DNA of 64,000 nt from Sinotaia quadrata (GCA_028829895.1 CM054183.1:18074975-18138974); one strand, 5' to 3'. Positions 25,722 through 38,685 are shown, counted from the first letter of the stretch. Numbers and translations are program-made. The notes: generated by a model from the sequence alone, not told the origin.

Positions 25722-26330
25722 AAGTTAAGTGTTAATGTAAATTGTGTTAAGTGTTAATGAACGAACATTATTTTTACTAACGACAAAGAGACTACTATTT
25801 TATGTTGATGTCGAATAGATTTTGTCTTTCCTTTCTCACTTAACAACAAAACTACATCTCATTTAATAATGAGGTCTTTTGACGTTTATGTTGAACTGCG
25901 TGCTTCGAAAGATGTATTGATTCCGCCAAGGTTAATTCCCCCTTTGAGCAAGATAGTGGGGTTGTGAGAGACAGAGAAAAAGTGGCGGTGAGAGAGATGT
26001 TGATTTCCAGAACTTTGAACGTAAAATCAATGTTGATGTTTTCGCGGACTGTACGTAGCCTAGCCATACGATGTGCTCGAGAGCCATAGTCTCAATGGAT
26101 CTCGTGATAATTGGCAAGAACACTGCGTAGGTCAAAATGGTTCTTAGAATACGGCTCAGACTAATACGTATAAGATTTTGTTATCAGCAAAGTCTTTGCA
26201 ATCTTTGACTGAAATTGGGGGTGAAAAGGTCGAGCGCCGCCCGTGCCCCACCGTTTATATATCTTAAGTTGCAAGTTACTCATTCAAAATATGCTGAAGT
26301 TCTTAACTACACCGGCTACATGAGACGTAA

Positions 26331-26735
26331 TCACTGGCGTAACTAGGATATTCAATGTGTAATGCACTTTTTGTTTTTAAATATTGTTAACCATTTTCTT
26401 TTATTAATTTCTTGTTAATTGTTTCCGACGCGTATCTATTAATGTAGCATAACATCTATGTTCCTGTCTTACATTGTGATGATAGAGAAATAATTGTCTT
26501 GTACGCTATTTGTCTATATATCTATTTCTCAGTCCATTATTGAGTGGGGGCCCTGAGTCTAACGACTGGCACCTTCACCCCTATTATCGGCGTAACTTTT
26601 GCTGATAAATCTATTTATAACCAGTGGTCCACATCTCGTAACAGGTGTTTTATCCTTTACTAGTAAAAAGTTGGCACTATACATTATTAGAAATTTACCT
26701 CAAGGTACCGTGCGACGATGCTTAGACGTGTTCAG
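26331..26735 (+). mobile_element. Interspersed repeat family 2, copy 1
   Basis: Collinear with 29255-29665: TTGTTAA then TTTTCTTTTATTAATTT, GGGGCC then GTGAGTC, ATTGGCGTAAC-like, ATTTAACCAGTGGTCCA-like, CATTATTA then GTACC. It opens with CACTGGCGTAACTAGG, similar to some DNA-transposon ends, but no matching inverted end was found. Confidence 0.6.
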
Positions 26736-27430
26736 ATATCAAATGTTTGTCAAAAGAGATTTTACTTTGTTATTAAAATTTATTTAGCTTACTTCCCCAA
26801 AACATTATAGCAATGGATAGATTATTATTACACATTCGCATTGTTCAATGAATCTGATTGTTTATTACTGGTTGAAGAAGCAGTTAAAACTTAGTATTTA
26901 CACACATCGAACACAGCCGTGTGTTCCCCATATAATTATTCATTTAATGCAATTTTTAATTGTGTGAAAGTGTGACGCTTTCCACAGGAGTACGCCAACT
27001 ACGTACCTAAGGCATATCACCCACTAAGTTCTACCCCGACCTCTGTTCTGCATCCATCCGTGCCATGAACTGAGCCAAAAACAATACGATTGCGAAATTG
27101 ACTAGTTTACTGTTAACCATTGGAACTTGCGAAATTTACATTTAATTTTGTGATCGAATACTTTAATGGAGATGTTAAATAGGTCAGCAGTCTTACCGAG
27201 CAAACTTCTAGCCTTGGATCTTAAGAAGTTGATTTTTTTTATTTAAAAGAAAAACTACTGGTACCTCGTGAACCCCTTCCCCATTTTGCATTCCTTGTCA
27301 ATAACATCACATTTCTCCATGCCTCACCCACACCCATTGCGTGGAAGCAACACACACTGGGACGGCTGATTTGATTATTTATTATCAAAATTAGCTGTAG
27401 CATTCAAGGCAAAAACTGCCCTATGCTTTC

Positions 27431-28827
27431 TGTGACGGCAACGTCATTTAGTTAATGGATATTATTATTATTATTTATTAATTAATCATCCAAAACTAAT
27501 TACGAGTGATGAGAATCTTAATTTTATTTTATTAATAATCCGCTTGCAGGCATCACTTGAATCTGGCGGATATGCGGGCGCTGTAAACGTTTTCTCTCTT
27601 CCACAAACATTAAAGATAAACGTTTACGGTCACATAATTATAATCTTCTCGTGGGTGGAAAACTTCTTACTAAAGGAAAATCCGTCTTTAATCTATATCT
27701 AGCGAACCCCCATCCACCCACTTTCATCTCCAACATAGGATTATCACTATGAGTAAGAGGGTCAATAAATTTAACAAAACATTTATTAAATCAACAATCA
27801 AATATACATTTGATAAATACAATGAAATAGATTACTTGACATCAATATTTCCAGAAACCCACGTTTGGATAATATTATGTTTACACAATCTACATCTTTA
27901 AAAATACAATTCAACAAAAGAGCCAATACAAATTGTAGGATGTTCTTATCAGAGAACAGAAATGGAGTTATTAGTGATGAGCGATAATAATTTTACATAA
28001 CCTTGTATAACTGCTGTCCCAATAGTCTTTCTGGCACTTTTGCAACAAAGACACAAGTTACTGTCAGCTGTTATTACGTCAGCTCCATGTGCTGCCTCAC
28101 TGTTCCATTACTTAGAGTTAACCTGGGCGCTTCTTTCCCCCATGTTACACTCCATTAACAGAACAATAAATGTAGCAATGTCCAACAATTTCTCTCTTTG
28201 CTGTTACACATCAGTGGAGTGGAGTGTGTTCTTACACTTATACACACTGTAGCAGATGATTCACACATCTCCCCGGTTACAGTCAATTATGAATGTGTTA
28301 ATGCTAGAAACAATGTCATGTGTTTAACATATTACATACAAAAGTATCATAATTCACAACTGTAGGAATAATAGTCTTTTCACATAATACATCTTAACAT
28401 CAAATTACAAATATAAAATATCACTAGCAAAGTGTATGAAATATTTCTAAGTCTATTCTCTCTCAATCAACCAGTTAACTCACCATTAAGCTAATGATCA
28501 CCTTTCGTGACTGGACTTGAGTTACGTCAGAAAGTGATTTGAATATAGAACTTTCTTCAACAGGTAAGGTTTGTCTCTACCCATTGGCAAATTCATTATT
28601 TGTAAACATTAAACTATTGGATAGCAAAGAATTACTCATCCACAACGGACTGGTTTGGATTACATCAGCAAGTTCTAATATATTCTTTACCTGAGTTTTT
28701 ATATTAACTCTGCTACTTACAGAACTAGTGTAATACACAGTACCCAAAAGTCATGTCACGTTGACATTTAACGAACTATATAAGAATTAAGTTTTAAAAT
28801 AGGGACAGGCAAATTTACTCCACCACA
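27431..28827 (-). mobile_element. Interspersed LTR-like repeat, copy C (inverted, near full length)
   Basis: About 1.4 kb, reverse orientation. Read on the minus strand it starts TGTGGTGGAGTAAATTTGCC at 28827 and ends GCCGTCACA at 27431. It shares with copy B the GGTGAGTTAACTG block, the TTTAATAAATG polyadenylation-like block and the terminal GATCATTAATAAAAT-like block. Flanking bases (CTTTC left, GGTTG right) do not form an obvious target duplication. Confidence 0.72.
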
Positions 28828-29254
28828 GGTTGTATGCGTGGAACTAAGGAAACCCCTGGCTAGATAATGGAAAGACGTCTCTGTACTGTGTGAATGGTTT
28901 TATTAGGAATGTTATGTTGTTCAAAATGTGTTTTTCACTCTTGTCTCTTGCAGAAGCATATGTCAAAATTCGTATTTATTAATGTAGTACTTTACAGAAG
29001 ACCTACACTCTGAAATTACTTGTGTTTCAAGGATTTTTGGTTTCAGTCTATCTTTATTCTGAAATCTATGATGTGGGCTTTGTGGGCTTGATTTTGATGC
29101 TATTCGTGACGTGTCATATTGAGAGTCTATCAGCGTGACATAATTTATCCAGCGTATTGAAACTGAAGTTAAGTACCTGATTGTGAACAGTGAACTAGTG
29201 CAGCTCGAACGTGATCAGGCAATTCTTGCTTATGATGAGAATCTAGGAAAGACT

Positions 29255-29665
29255 GCTTGTCCCTTTTACACATTGTTAAACTTTTCTTTTATTAATTTTT
29301 TATTAATTAAACACTCTCGCGTATTCTGTTAGTGTAATTATAACTACTTTTGCTATTATAGTAATTTGAGTGATAGTCTCATGATTACGTCTTTTTCTCT
29401 GTCCATCTTTATATATATTTATGTATCTATTTTATAAAATCTATTTATTGGTTCAAATAACTGAGTTGGGGCCGTGAGTCAAATTGGCGGCGTACCAGCA
29501 GCATATTGGCGTAACATTTGCAGATTTGCATATTTAACCAGTGGTCCATTCTCTGCACCGACACTTGTAGACGTTTTGTATCATTAATATCGCTAATATA
29601 TGGTATAAATCATTATTACAATGTACCCCAGAGTATAGCGGCGATACAGATCACCAGACCTTGTC
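29255..29665 (+). mobile_element. Interspersed repeat family 2, copy 2
   Basis: Same order of conserved blocks as 26331-26735, same strand, clearly diverged with small indels. The left end of copy 1 (GGCGTAACTAGG) is not present here. Class unknown. Confidence 0.6.
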
Positions 29666-29737
29666 CTGATAAAAGATATTATTTCTGGTGGACCAGACCT
29701 CGTCCTGATAAAAGATATTATTTCCGGTGGACCAGTC
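29655..29737. repeat. 39-bp direct repeat, 2 copies
   Basis: GACCAGACCT then GTCCTGATAAAAGATATTAT then TTCxGGTG, twice in tandem. Confidence 0.88.
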
Positions 29738-30247
29738 CGAACATAAACACACAATCGATTCATGTGGCGCCTTTGTCGAGATTTTTTTTAATCAGTAAAA
29801 AACATTTTAGAACTTTGTATGATAACTCTAAGTCTATACACCATGGGTTGCGCCCCTTAAGGACAATCCTACACAGCAAAGTAAACATGTTTTCCGATAG
29901 CAGGGCATCACAGTAATTATAAAAAGTGGCAAGTTTGGTAAGTCGTCAGATATCTCTTGAAACTTCAGCTTTTCTTCCAACTGTTCTTTGTTCAAAAGTA
30001 GCACTTTTGATAAATGGAGATAATGAACATTCAATCTTAAACCTCGAAATAAAACTTTAGTTGCAGATTGGCAGTTTTGATCCTTGAGGCGGTTTTGAGC
30101 AAGATTCAAACGTAATAATCATTGTCGTGATCTCATTTAAGTTATCTGTTCCCCCCTTCCGCATCCGTACCAATAATACCTAATACTTTTAATAAGTCAG
30201 TTTATTACACGGTTCTGTGTTCGTCTGTTATCTTAAATGGATCGTTT

Positions 30248-30345
30248 TACAATGAGATATTTCTTGTTTCGGTGTAAATGAATGAGATATTTCTTGTTCC
30301 GGTGTAAATGAATGAGATATTTCTTGTTCCGGTGTAAATAAATGA
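30248..30345. repeat. 30-bp minisatellite, 3 copies
   Basis: AATGAGATATTTCTTGTTCC then GGTGTAAATG. Confidence 0.9.
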
Positions 30346-31224
30346 GAATGTGTTGTACACGAAGTGTAGTGCTACATCCATTGGTGACGTCAGTCATAGC
30401 ACTGAAAGGTTGTGTAAGAGTTGTGTGGATTGATTTTAAGCATAAATTTTAAGAAAGCGTAACATGCACATTACATTGCTCACTTAGATCCCATTTCTGT
30501 TTTACAATAGTGCGTTTTAGATGGCCGAAGTGGACATCACTTCATATGGGTATCATTGTGCGTCCCATAATTTAACGTGTGCATTCCCAAGTTAAATTTT
30601 AAATTTGTCTCAGACTTTGTCAGCACCCGCCAAACAACTGTAAGTCTTCTCTCGTTTCTGTTCTCTCTCTCTCTCTTGATAAATACTTTTTCGTCCAGAC
30701 AGACTATTCCTTAATTGGAACAACTTGGCTTCTCATGCATAGCTATGCATGTATTTCATTGTTTAAAGTGAATTTTGAAAGAGAAACGCCCGATTGCAGC
30801 GGGCATTCCCTGATCAACTTTTCAGGATGGTGCTGGGAGCTGACAGACTTTCCACAGAAGGTCTCAAGGGCAGTAACCCATTTTTGAGAGCAATGCGCAA
30901 AAGGGGGAGGGATGGGGCTATTTGTAATCGATTTCCACATGGAAGGCGCAATTTGTCTCGCGTCATCGGCATGACAGGTGTCTCGATGTTACAGACGACT
31001 TACAACGAAGCAGAAAGGCCGGTCCGCATGTTTGTTTTTCAGTCGGCCTTTTTATCTTGATCTTTTTGTAAATGTTATATTTTAATAGATGCAGTTTACA
31101 TGGACACATTGTGTCAATGTCTTTACTTTTATTTATTTGTATAGTCACTATAGTGTAATGGCAGTCTGGAGGAGATTAGGGTAGTAGTTTTTCAACAGCG
31201 AAACTAGTAGCTCAAGAACGCTCA

Positions 31225-31235
31225 ATGTGCGTGTG

Positions 31236-31286
<51 letters not shown>

Positions 31287-31290
31287 GTTA
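31225..31290. repeat. (GT)n/(GC GT)n microsatellite
   Basis: GTGCGTGTGT run. Confidence 0.95.
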
Positions 31291-32121
31291 TGTATTATGT
31301 GTGTATGTGTTTTCTCCTCTTCACTGTTCACGGGTTTCTTAATCTAAAACACTGTTTGCACGATGTCAGCATATCCTTAATGAAGGATTCCAAACCGATG
31401 TCAGGCATCTGGCGCTTGTCAGTGCCAAATCTCTTATCAAAGGAAATTTAGTGAATATAGGGCTACATATACGCTTATTTTGTTAGCTTGGCATTCGTTA
31501 ACGAGAAAAGATATTCCATTATATGTAATCTTTCCACTTCTGCCTTGCATTTGTTCTGTTGCATGTTGGCTTTCGTACGTATTTTACAAAAGTGCACATG
31601 CATGCAGCTTACCTACGTCACTGATCACGTGACCCTTGTGTTCGTGGTGGCAAATCGCAATAAAAAGCTGACATCACAGATGGTGCCTTTTTGTTTTTGG
31701 TGTTTTTCAGGAGCCCGGACATAAAAAGCTAGTAAACAGTCACCTGCTCTATATCATTTTAACATCACCTAACGACTAAATATCCGTGTCATTGTGGGTG
31801 CGTGTTCCTGGCTATTGCGCAATTGTCTTGACGCATGACGTCACGATTTATAACGGGCTTGTTTTAATTCGTGCAGTGCCATGATTTGATGGGTTTGAGA
31901 ACATCGTAACTTCAATTTGACTGGAAATCGTGAGCTTAAATTCCCTATTGCAGTTCGTACTTCACCATGGACTTCTCTCTCTCTCCCCTCTCCTCCCCCA
32001 CCCTTTCTCTACCTTATCGTGCATATTATAACCGTGGCAATACGTTATTACTATGTAGCTTCAAGATTTTAAGTATATTGTTACAAACGATGTCATCTTG
32101 CTTTTAAATATTGGAAAGATC

Positions 32122-32170
32122 ACGAGAGAGAGAGAGAGAGAGAGGGAGAGAGAGGGAGAGAGAGAGAGAT
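32122..32170. repeat. (GA)n microsatellite
   Basis: GAGAGA run with two GGGA interruptions. Confidence 0.95.
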
Positions 32171-32639
32171 TTCTCCGTCAACGTATCTGGCCTGATTTTT
32201 TTCAGTAAGAAAGAGTGAGATTTGTGTGTGACCGCTCTAGTACATCAGTGTAAATATTCACCCATTAAAATTAATGGAATGAAACTAGTATCTTGGGAAA
32301 CATTTTATTCCGCCTCTTTTTCATGCAGGCAATTTTATCTCAAAGATTACGGTATATGTGTCCCTACTGTTTATTTTCCCTTCTCAAACTGCTTGATACC
32401 GTTTAGCTAACCAGCCAGCCACCCTTCGAATCAATAAACAAATCAATAAACAAAACTAATCAAATCCACAAACCCTAACCAAAACCTTAAACAAAACGTC
32501 TGTAGACTTTAACCTAGTAAAGAAATAATGACACACAAACGTCGGTAACTCTAAGCCATTTATGTTCTGTTATTTGATTGGCCGCGGTTCACAGCCATAA
32601 ATAACAGTTACATATTTTCTTCTTTGGAAGGAAACGAAG

Positions 32640-32970
32640 AGAGTTACTTCTTGTAAAATGTGAGAAATAAACAAAATCTTTTCCTTCTAAAATGTGAGAA
32701 ATAAATAAATATTTTCCTTCACAGAAATAACCAAATCTATTCCTTCACAGAAATAAACGAATCTTTTCCTTCACAGAAATAAACAAATCTTTTCCTTCAC
32801 ATTCCTCATAACTTTGAAAACCGCACTGTAATAATGAGATAACTATATTCAGACAGGCGATGTATCGTAATGTGATGAGATAACTATATTCAGACAGACG
32901 ATGTATCGTAATGTGATGAGATAACTATATTCAGACAAACGATGTATCGTAATGTGATGAGTATTTAATG
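32640..32970. repeat. ~26-bp and 41-bp minisatellites
   Basis: ACAGAAATAAACAAATCTTT units to 32800, then ATGAGATAACTATATTCAGA with CAGACGATGTATCGTAATGT, period 41, three copies to about 32960. Confidence 0.9.
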
Positions 32971-33049
32971 ACGTCCCTAGTGTAGAGGACAAATAGTGAA
33001 AGTAAATTCTTATAGAGGTTTGCTTAAATTCTTTTGAAAAACACACCGT

Positions 33050-33850
33050 TAAAAAGAAATCAGTTCAATCGACATAGCAAAGTTTTACATACCCACCCTA
33101 CTACCACTTATTGGCATGGAAATTCTGCAAAGAATATTTTTTAAACACATGAAGGAAGTTCCACGCCCTTTGGATTAGCTGAATTAGCATTAACCTAAAT
33201 TCAAAGGTCATGGGTCTTGCAATGATCGATGTGTTTACCGAAAGCTTGAAGCTGTTGCGTGATTTCGGGGTCAAGGATGGATGGTAGCCGAGTTCTATGA
33301 AATAATACTTCTCTGTTAAAGGAAAGGGCGATAATTATCTGGAAATGATAATGTTTCACACGAAAAACATCTGAACCAAGTCTCGATAAATTTCTTACTC
33401 AGAATCAATGAACACATAAACTGTCAAAAGACATTCGCATGTGTGCGCCTGCATGTTTGTCAATGTGTGAACGTGTATAAGAGATCATTCTTACGGTAAA
33501 CCGCTTTGGAAGTTTGGAGATTTTAAGACAACTTTATTGAATTGCTGTTTTGTTTTTATACTTTCATTTTAAAAAAGAAACACTTTAAGTTTTCCTAATC
33601 TCCCAGAACCTTTGAATATCTAACCTAATGATCCTTTAAAGATATATGCACTTGAAATATACGTTTTAAAATTTTGATTTTGTAGCCTTAAAGATCTTTT
33701 TAAAAATTTGATTTTGTACCCTTAAATATCGACATATTCTACTTATAGCAGTGTGACCAAAAACTTTGTGTCGTAAAAATTAATTCGTTATGCGTTGATG
33801 TTGACGTCTAAATGGTTGTAAAGTATCAAGGAGGTGAGCTAGCGTGCTCG
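33050..33850. other. No recognisable feature
   Basis: AT-rich unique DNA; a short repeat TAAAATTTGATTTTGTA/CCTTAAA occurs near 33667 and 33700. Confidence 0.5.
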
Positions 33851-33856
33851 CAGCAC

Positions 33857-34050
33857 ACACACACACACACATACACACAAACACACATATACATACACAC
33901 ACATACACACAATGTGATGTCACAAACATTTTCGAAAATGTAACGTTTTGAAAGAAAAATATTGTAACGTCTTGAAAGAAACATATTGTAACGTTTTGAA
34001 AGAAACATATTGTAACGTTTTGAAAGAAACATATTGTATTATACAAACTG
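33857..34050. repeat. (CA)n run and 24-bp minisatellite
   Basis: CA at 33857-33910; then TTGAAAGAAACATATTGTAA plus CGTT, four copies. Confidence 0.92.
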
Positions 34051-34369
34051 TTTCGTAAGGTAGACTGTTGCAGAAGTTGATTTTCTTTAAAATACATTCT
34101 ACTGCAGAAACCAAACTGTCTCAGAAGTCGACCTGTTTCAGACTACTCACTATTTGAGAAGCCGAACTCTTTGAAAACCTCAAACTTACAGAAATGGAAG
34201 TGTTTTAAATCGAGCTGCCTTTATTATGCAAATTATTTAGAAGTCGAACTGTTGCAAAGTATAAACGGTTCCAGAAGTCGAAATGTTACAAAATAAAGCT
34301 GATATAGAAGTCGAACAATTTTTAAAAAAAACCTGGTCGTTATTGCTTGTCTTGAAAGAACATACTCGC

Positions 34370-34475
34370 AAAAATATGCAGTATAACAAAAATATAAATG
34401 TGTAGCAAAAATATGCAGTGTAACAAAAATATAAATTTGTAACAAAAATATGCAGCGTAACAAAAATATAAATTT
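34370..34475. repeat. ~36-bp minisatellite, 3 copies
   Basis: AACAAAAATATAAAT then TGTAGCAAAAATATGCAGTG. Confidence 0.88.
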
Positions 34476-34479
34476 CGTC

Positions 34480-35095
34480 TGAAACTGAGGGGCTTTCTTT
34501 TGCAGCTAAGAAAAAAAGGACATATTACATTATCGCAGCAAAGTGTTCTTGTCCAAAAGAAGAAGCTGCCATTAATATAATAGCATTGGGGTGAGGGTGT
34601 GTATGCGTGGGGGAGAGGGGGGATAATTTAACCACAATGTACCAGGAAACTAACTGATGCCTGCTGGGCCGTAACCTTCAGTGCAGTTTCGTGCTGTTTC
34701 CGCCCCGAACATCAGAAACAAATCAGGTGCAGATAATCAAAAACCCGGCACGAGTTGTTGAACCCGGACCTCGTTTATACAGCCGTTTATTTCAAACCTA
34801 GCAAAGCAACATTTGAAGAGTTTTCAGAGCTGAAATAACCCTTTGCTCAGGCGTAGAATTTTCACCTGATAGAGAGCGCCCTACCAAAGAGTTCACCCTC
34901 ACACCTGTTGTGCGTGTAGCGAAAATATAAGAACAGCCACAACTACGAAAACAGTTTTAAAGCCCACTCATCCTAACATTTCACTCACTCGTGTCGACTA
35001 GCCAAAACTTACTGCAAACGTTGTTGCTCAAAAGAAAGTACACTGACTAAAGAAGTATTTCTGTAGGCCTATTTCTATCAGTAGAGATAAATACT
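34480..35095. other. No recognisable feature
   Basis: Unique DNA, somewhat GC-richer at 34640-34790; no coding evidence. Confidence 0.45.
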
Positions 35096-35097
35096 TT

Positions 35098-35225
35098 AAT
35101 AGTAACACTACCACTACTACTATGACTACTAGCACAACCACCACTACTACTACAGCCAGTATTACTGCTGCTAGCACTACTACACTACAACTACCAGTAC
35201 CACTAACAGCAATACTACCACCATC
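35098..35225. repeat. (ACT/ACC)n trinucleotide tract
   Basis: Imperfect CTACTA/CACTAC triplets. Confidence 0.88.
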
Positions 35226-35419
35226 AAACATATATCACTAAGTGCTAAAAATAGCACTTAGACACACACAACGGATCACGAATGATTCACCGTTGTTAAT
35301 ATTATTCGTAAATTAGCATGTCATGCAATAACTGAGTGCTATGAAATGTGTGCTGGCATTAATTGCTACAGATATGAACTGCGTTGCTACACACACAACA
35401 GCAATTGATAAACTTCAAA

Positions 35420-35423
<4 letters not shown>

Positions 35424-35453
<30 letters not shown>

Positions 35454-35547
35454 TCATATATTGTCGTTGTAGGATTGTGTGTGTATGTATCAATATAAAA
35501 AGATTCGCTCTTTCAAACATGCCAAGAAAGGCTTGTGTGTTTGTGTA

Positions 35548-35583
<36 letters not shown>

Positions 35584-35590
35584 TGTGTTT
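35424..35590. repeat. (CA)n and (TG)n microsatellites flanking a short direct repeat
   Basis: CA at 35427-35452, TG at 35550-35582; TTCGCTCTTTCAAACATGCC occurs at 35505 and 35607. Confidence 0.92.
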
Positions 35591-35594
35591 CTCA

Positions 35595-36800
35595 ATATAT
35601 AAATTTCGCTCTTTCAAACATGCCAACAAAGATCAGAAAACCAACAGGATGTAAACAGGTTGTTATGGTTTTTATAATCGAACAAATATTAATGACCCTC
35701 TGCTATACCAGATGAACACTTCAGAATAGAAACCATGGCAACAGGCAAATAATGACTCTGAATAGTTTAACTTTGCGGAACCGAATTCTATAAAGACTTT
35801 AACCTATGCATACCCTGCATATATTGTCTTTCGGGGGTGGGTGGGGGTGGATTAAAAAAACTGAAGGAAAATCGGAGATTGTGATATAATGCATTCATAA
35901 ACTGCACACATTTTGTGTGCATATGTGTTGTGCGTTTGTATATATGTGTGCACATGCTGGGTGTGTATATATGTGTATATGTGCATGATTTGTGTTGTGT
36001 GCGGCGTGCGTGCGTGTGACAGAAGGAAAGTTGCCGTTTGTTAGACTTTTCTCCTACCATCCACCCTCTTTACTCTGGTAGGTGAAGACCCTCAAACAAG
36101 GCCTCGTTTAGTAAATAAATATTAACTGATTACTGTTAGCTGATTAGTCTGTGTATGTGTAGTTCTTGTTGTTCTTGGACTGTCTGGTACTAACACATAC
36201 AAGACTACAGGATACCCGAAACTCTAGAACCTTGTGGGACTGGGGGCGGTTTCACTAATACCGAGTAAAATTTAAATTAAAAAAAAACTCAAGTGGATGC
36301 CAGCCAGCGTAGGCGGTTTCTAAGTGTAATGCAGTGCTGTACGTGCGCCTACTTTGCAGCGTGCTTCGTGTATTAGATGTACTTTTAGCGCCAACCTAAT
36401 GCACAGATTAAATATAGCATCAATTTTGATTCCCCCCCCCCCCCACATTCAAAGATAAAGAAGACACTCAGGGATGTATCAGTCCGCTAGACATTTATGA
36501 TGAAGTAGAAATACTTCCGCTATTTCATTTCTCCATTTGCTGACCTTTTTTTAAAGTCAATGCGACAATCTGCCTGATGACCGACAGCTCGACCATAGCA
36601 ATATAATCACTATTATCACTATCAAATGGCAAAATCGTCATCCTAATCTGATCCACATCAGTATTTAGGACGAAGTAGCAATGTAATTTATTTTGAATGC
36701 ACAATATATCAATGCTAGAAATACAATTAGGATAATAATTATGTTTATTATATGCACAACTTTCCAAAAGATCTTGTCATTTTTCTTCGAACTCTAATAC
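35595..36800. other. No recognisable gene
   Basis: Unique DNA with a TG/TA-rich patch at 35910-36015 and a C(14) run at 36433-36446. Confidence 0.5.
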
Positions 36801-36804
36801 TGTA

Positions 36805-37140
36805 CATTATTAGCACTTCTACCGTGCTGCACTTCAGCAACCATAGCATGACGTACACTTTATTAGCACTTCTACCGTGCTGCACTTCAGCAACCATAGC
36901 ATGACGTACACTTTATTAGCACTTATACCGCACTACAGCTCAGCAAACCATACCGTGGTGCACACTTGATTAAAACATCTACAGCGCCATACTTTAGCAA
37001 TCATAGTGACGCACATTTTATTACATCTTCCGCACCACAATTGTGACGGACACTTTATTAAAACATCTACCACGTCACAGTTCAGTAACCATAGCGTGGC
37101 GTACAATTATTAACACATCTACCGCCCCACAGTTTAGTGT
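36805..37140. repeat. 53-bp minisatellite, decaying, ~6 copies
   Basis: TAGCACTTCTACCGTGCTGC at 36811, 36864 and 36917 (the third diverged), then looser copies. Confidence 0.88.
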
Positions 37141-37232
37141 GACGCACGCGTTGCTAACCGATAAATACCCTCAGAATTGGAAAAACTTTACCCCGATTGA
37201 GCGTACTGTAGCATCCCCATAATAGCCGTTAG

Positions 37233-37466
37233 AGAGCGGTTACAGCTCATAATGAGTTCCCCAGCAGCTGTTGGGGGACTGTTAGAGTCACGCAGTCTGC
37301 CGCAGGAGAACTTAATACGACTGAAGGGAGTGAAACAGTCAGCCCGCTAGATCAAAGCCAGCGGCCACTCGCCATGATGGAGCACGAGGGTCTGCAGTTC
37401 CCTCCCGAGGAAGCGATAGACGTGATGGCAATCCTCAGAGACAACCGCCAGCGACAGGAAGAATAA
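37233..37466 (+). CDS. Possible terminal coding exon, unrecognised
   Basis: A frame open for 77 codons from after a TAG at 37230 to TAA at 37464-37466, in a locally GC-rich patch. Its second half has a coding-like composition: ELNTTEGSETVSPLDQSQRP, then MMEHEGLQFPPEEAIDVMAI and LRDNRQRQEE. A possible acceptor is CTGCCGCAG|GAG near 37303, but it lacks a good pyrimidine tract. AATAAA overlaps the stop (37462-37467). On the opposite strand 37347-37535 is also open and reads a signal-like MGTKRKTLFFLSLAVVS; antisense of E/Q/D/N-rich codons naturally gives F/L/V, so at most one is real. No partner exon was found. Confidence 0.22.
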   Translation, partial: RAVTAHNEFPSSCWGTVRVTQSAAGELNTTEGSETVSPLDQSQRPLAMMEHEGLQFPPEEAIDVMAILRDNRQRQEE

Positions 37467-37711
37467 AGTTTTCCTCTTGGTGCCCATACTCATCTGGTCA
37501 CTGAGCAAGTAGGACCGGTAAATGGTGGTGTCCAAGGGGCACCAACTGTCGCGGCGCCATTTATGTCAAGACGCCTCTGTGATAATTTAAACTTCAATGC
37601 AGGATAATGGAGTATTTACAGATATCACCAATTGTTCTCTTGTAGAGGCAAACTCTGAAGAGCACTGCAGGAATTAGGACTTGGATTACTCTCCCCTTCT
37701 TCCCTCTCGGT

Positions 37712-37957
37712 TTCTTTTCTTCATCTATCGATCTGATGTAAGCATCAAGGCTTTATTTAATTCTTTTCTTCATCTATCGATCTGATGTAAGCATCAAGGC
37801 TTTATTTAATTCTTTTCTTCATCTATCGATCTGATGTAAGCATCAAGGCTTTATTTAATTCTTTTCTTCATCTATCGATCTGATGTAAGCATCAAGGCTT
37901 TATTTAATTCTTTTCTTCATCTATCGATCTGATGTAAGCATCAAGGCTTTATTTAAT
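37712..37957. repeat. 49-bp minisatellite, 5 near-perfect copies
   Basis: TTCTTTTCTTCATCTATCGA then TCTGATGTAAGCATCAAGGC then TTTATTTAA. Copies look identical, which suggests recent expansion or collapse/expansion in assembly. Confidence 0.97.
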
Positions 37958-38302
37958 TATGCATTGTTATGCTTTTACCACGTAATTTGTGTTTGTTTGT
38001 TTATTTAATTTTAGTACTTTTCATAACTTATTAAATAGCCTATTGTGTTAGATACTTTTTAAAAATTAGCATGCTAAGCCTCACATCAGCTCCCACTCTT
38101 TTGTAAAAGTTAGTTGAAGCTTATCAGTGGCTGCTCTAGTTTAGCCAGTGATTCTTAGCAAAATGAGTGAACAATGCAGTCTTTGTTTCTTCTTTCCTCT
38201 CATTTCATTTCACCTTCACAAGTATTTCCACATGAAAATTAATAAATTCATTTCTAGTCGATCATAATACATAAACATGCTGAAACTAGGCTTACTGGTT
38301 AA

Positions 38303-38372
38303 TAATAATAATAATGATAATGATGATGATGACGACAACGATGATGATGATGATGATGATGATAATAATAAT
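38303..38372. repeat. (AAT/GAT)n trinucleotide repeat
   Basis: ATAATA, GATGAT and ACGACA triplets. Confidence 0.92.
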
Positions 38373-38685
38373 TTTTTTTTTCAATGCGACTGATGCCATC
38401 CCCAAAAGTTATGAATTCCCACGCACCATTAAAATACGACATCAAATGTGACGTCACCAACCAAAGAAGGCATGCTTTTATCACAAGTGATAATATACAA
38501 AGCTATCATGTTCTCAGACTTGGGATATTATGCCACTCCGTTATCGTCCAAAACTAGACAATTTCCAGACTTCGTCTAAGCATGTGAAGTTATCACCATA
38601 GGAAATCATGTTCACCGATATGACTGAAAACATTCAAAGCTATACAGCTCCCTGACGTCACGCACGCGTGAATTATCTGTATTTA

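Larger units (their letters stand above)
29740..32120. other. No recognisable gene
   Basis: Unique DNA apart from the listed small repeats. An 88-codon frame at 30794-31060 overlaps an equally open antisense frame and has no motif. Confidence 0.45.

Noticed and set aside
28040..28252. 70-codon frame
   Set aside because: Lies inside the inverted LTR-like copy C, and no equivalent frame was recognised in copy B.
30794..31060. 88-codon plus-strand frame
   Set aside because: Overlaps an antisense frame, no motif, no splice context.
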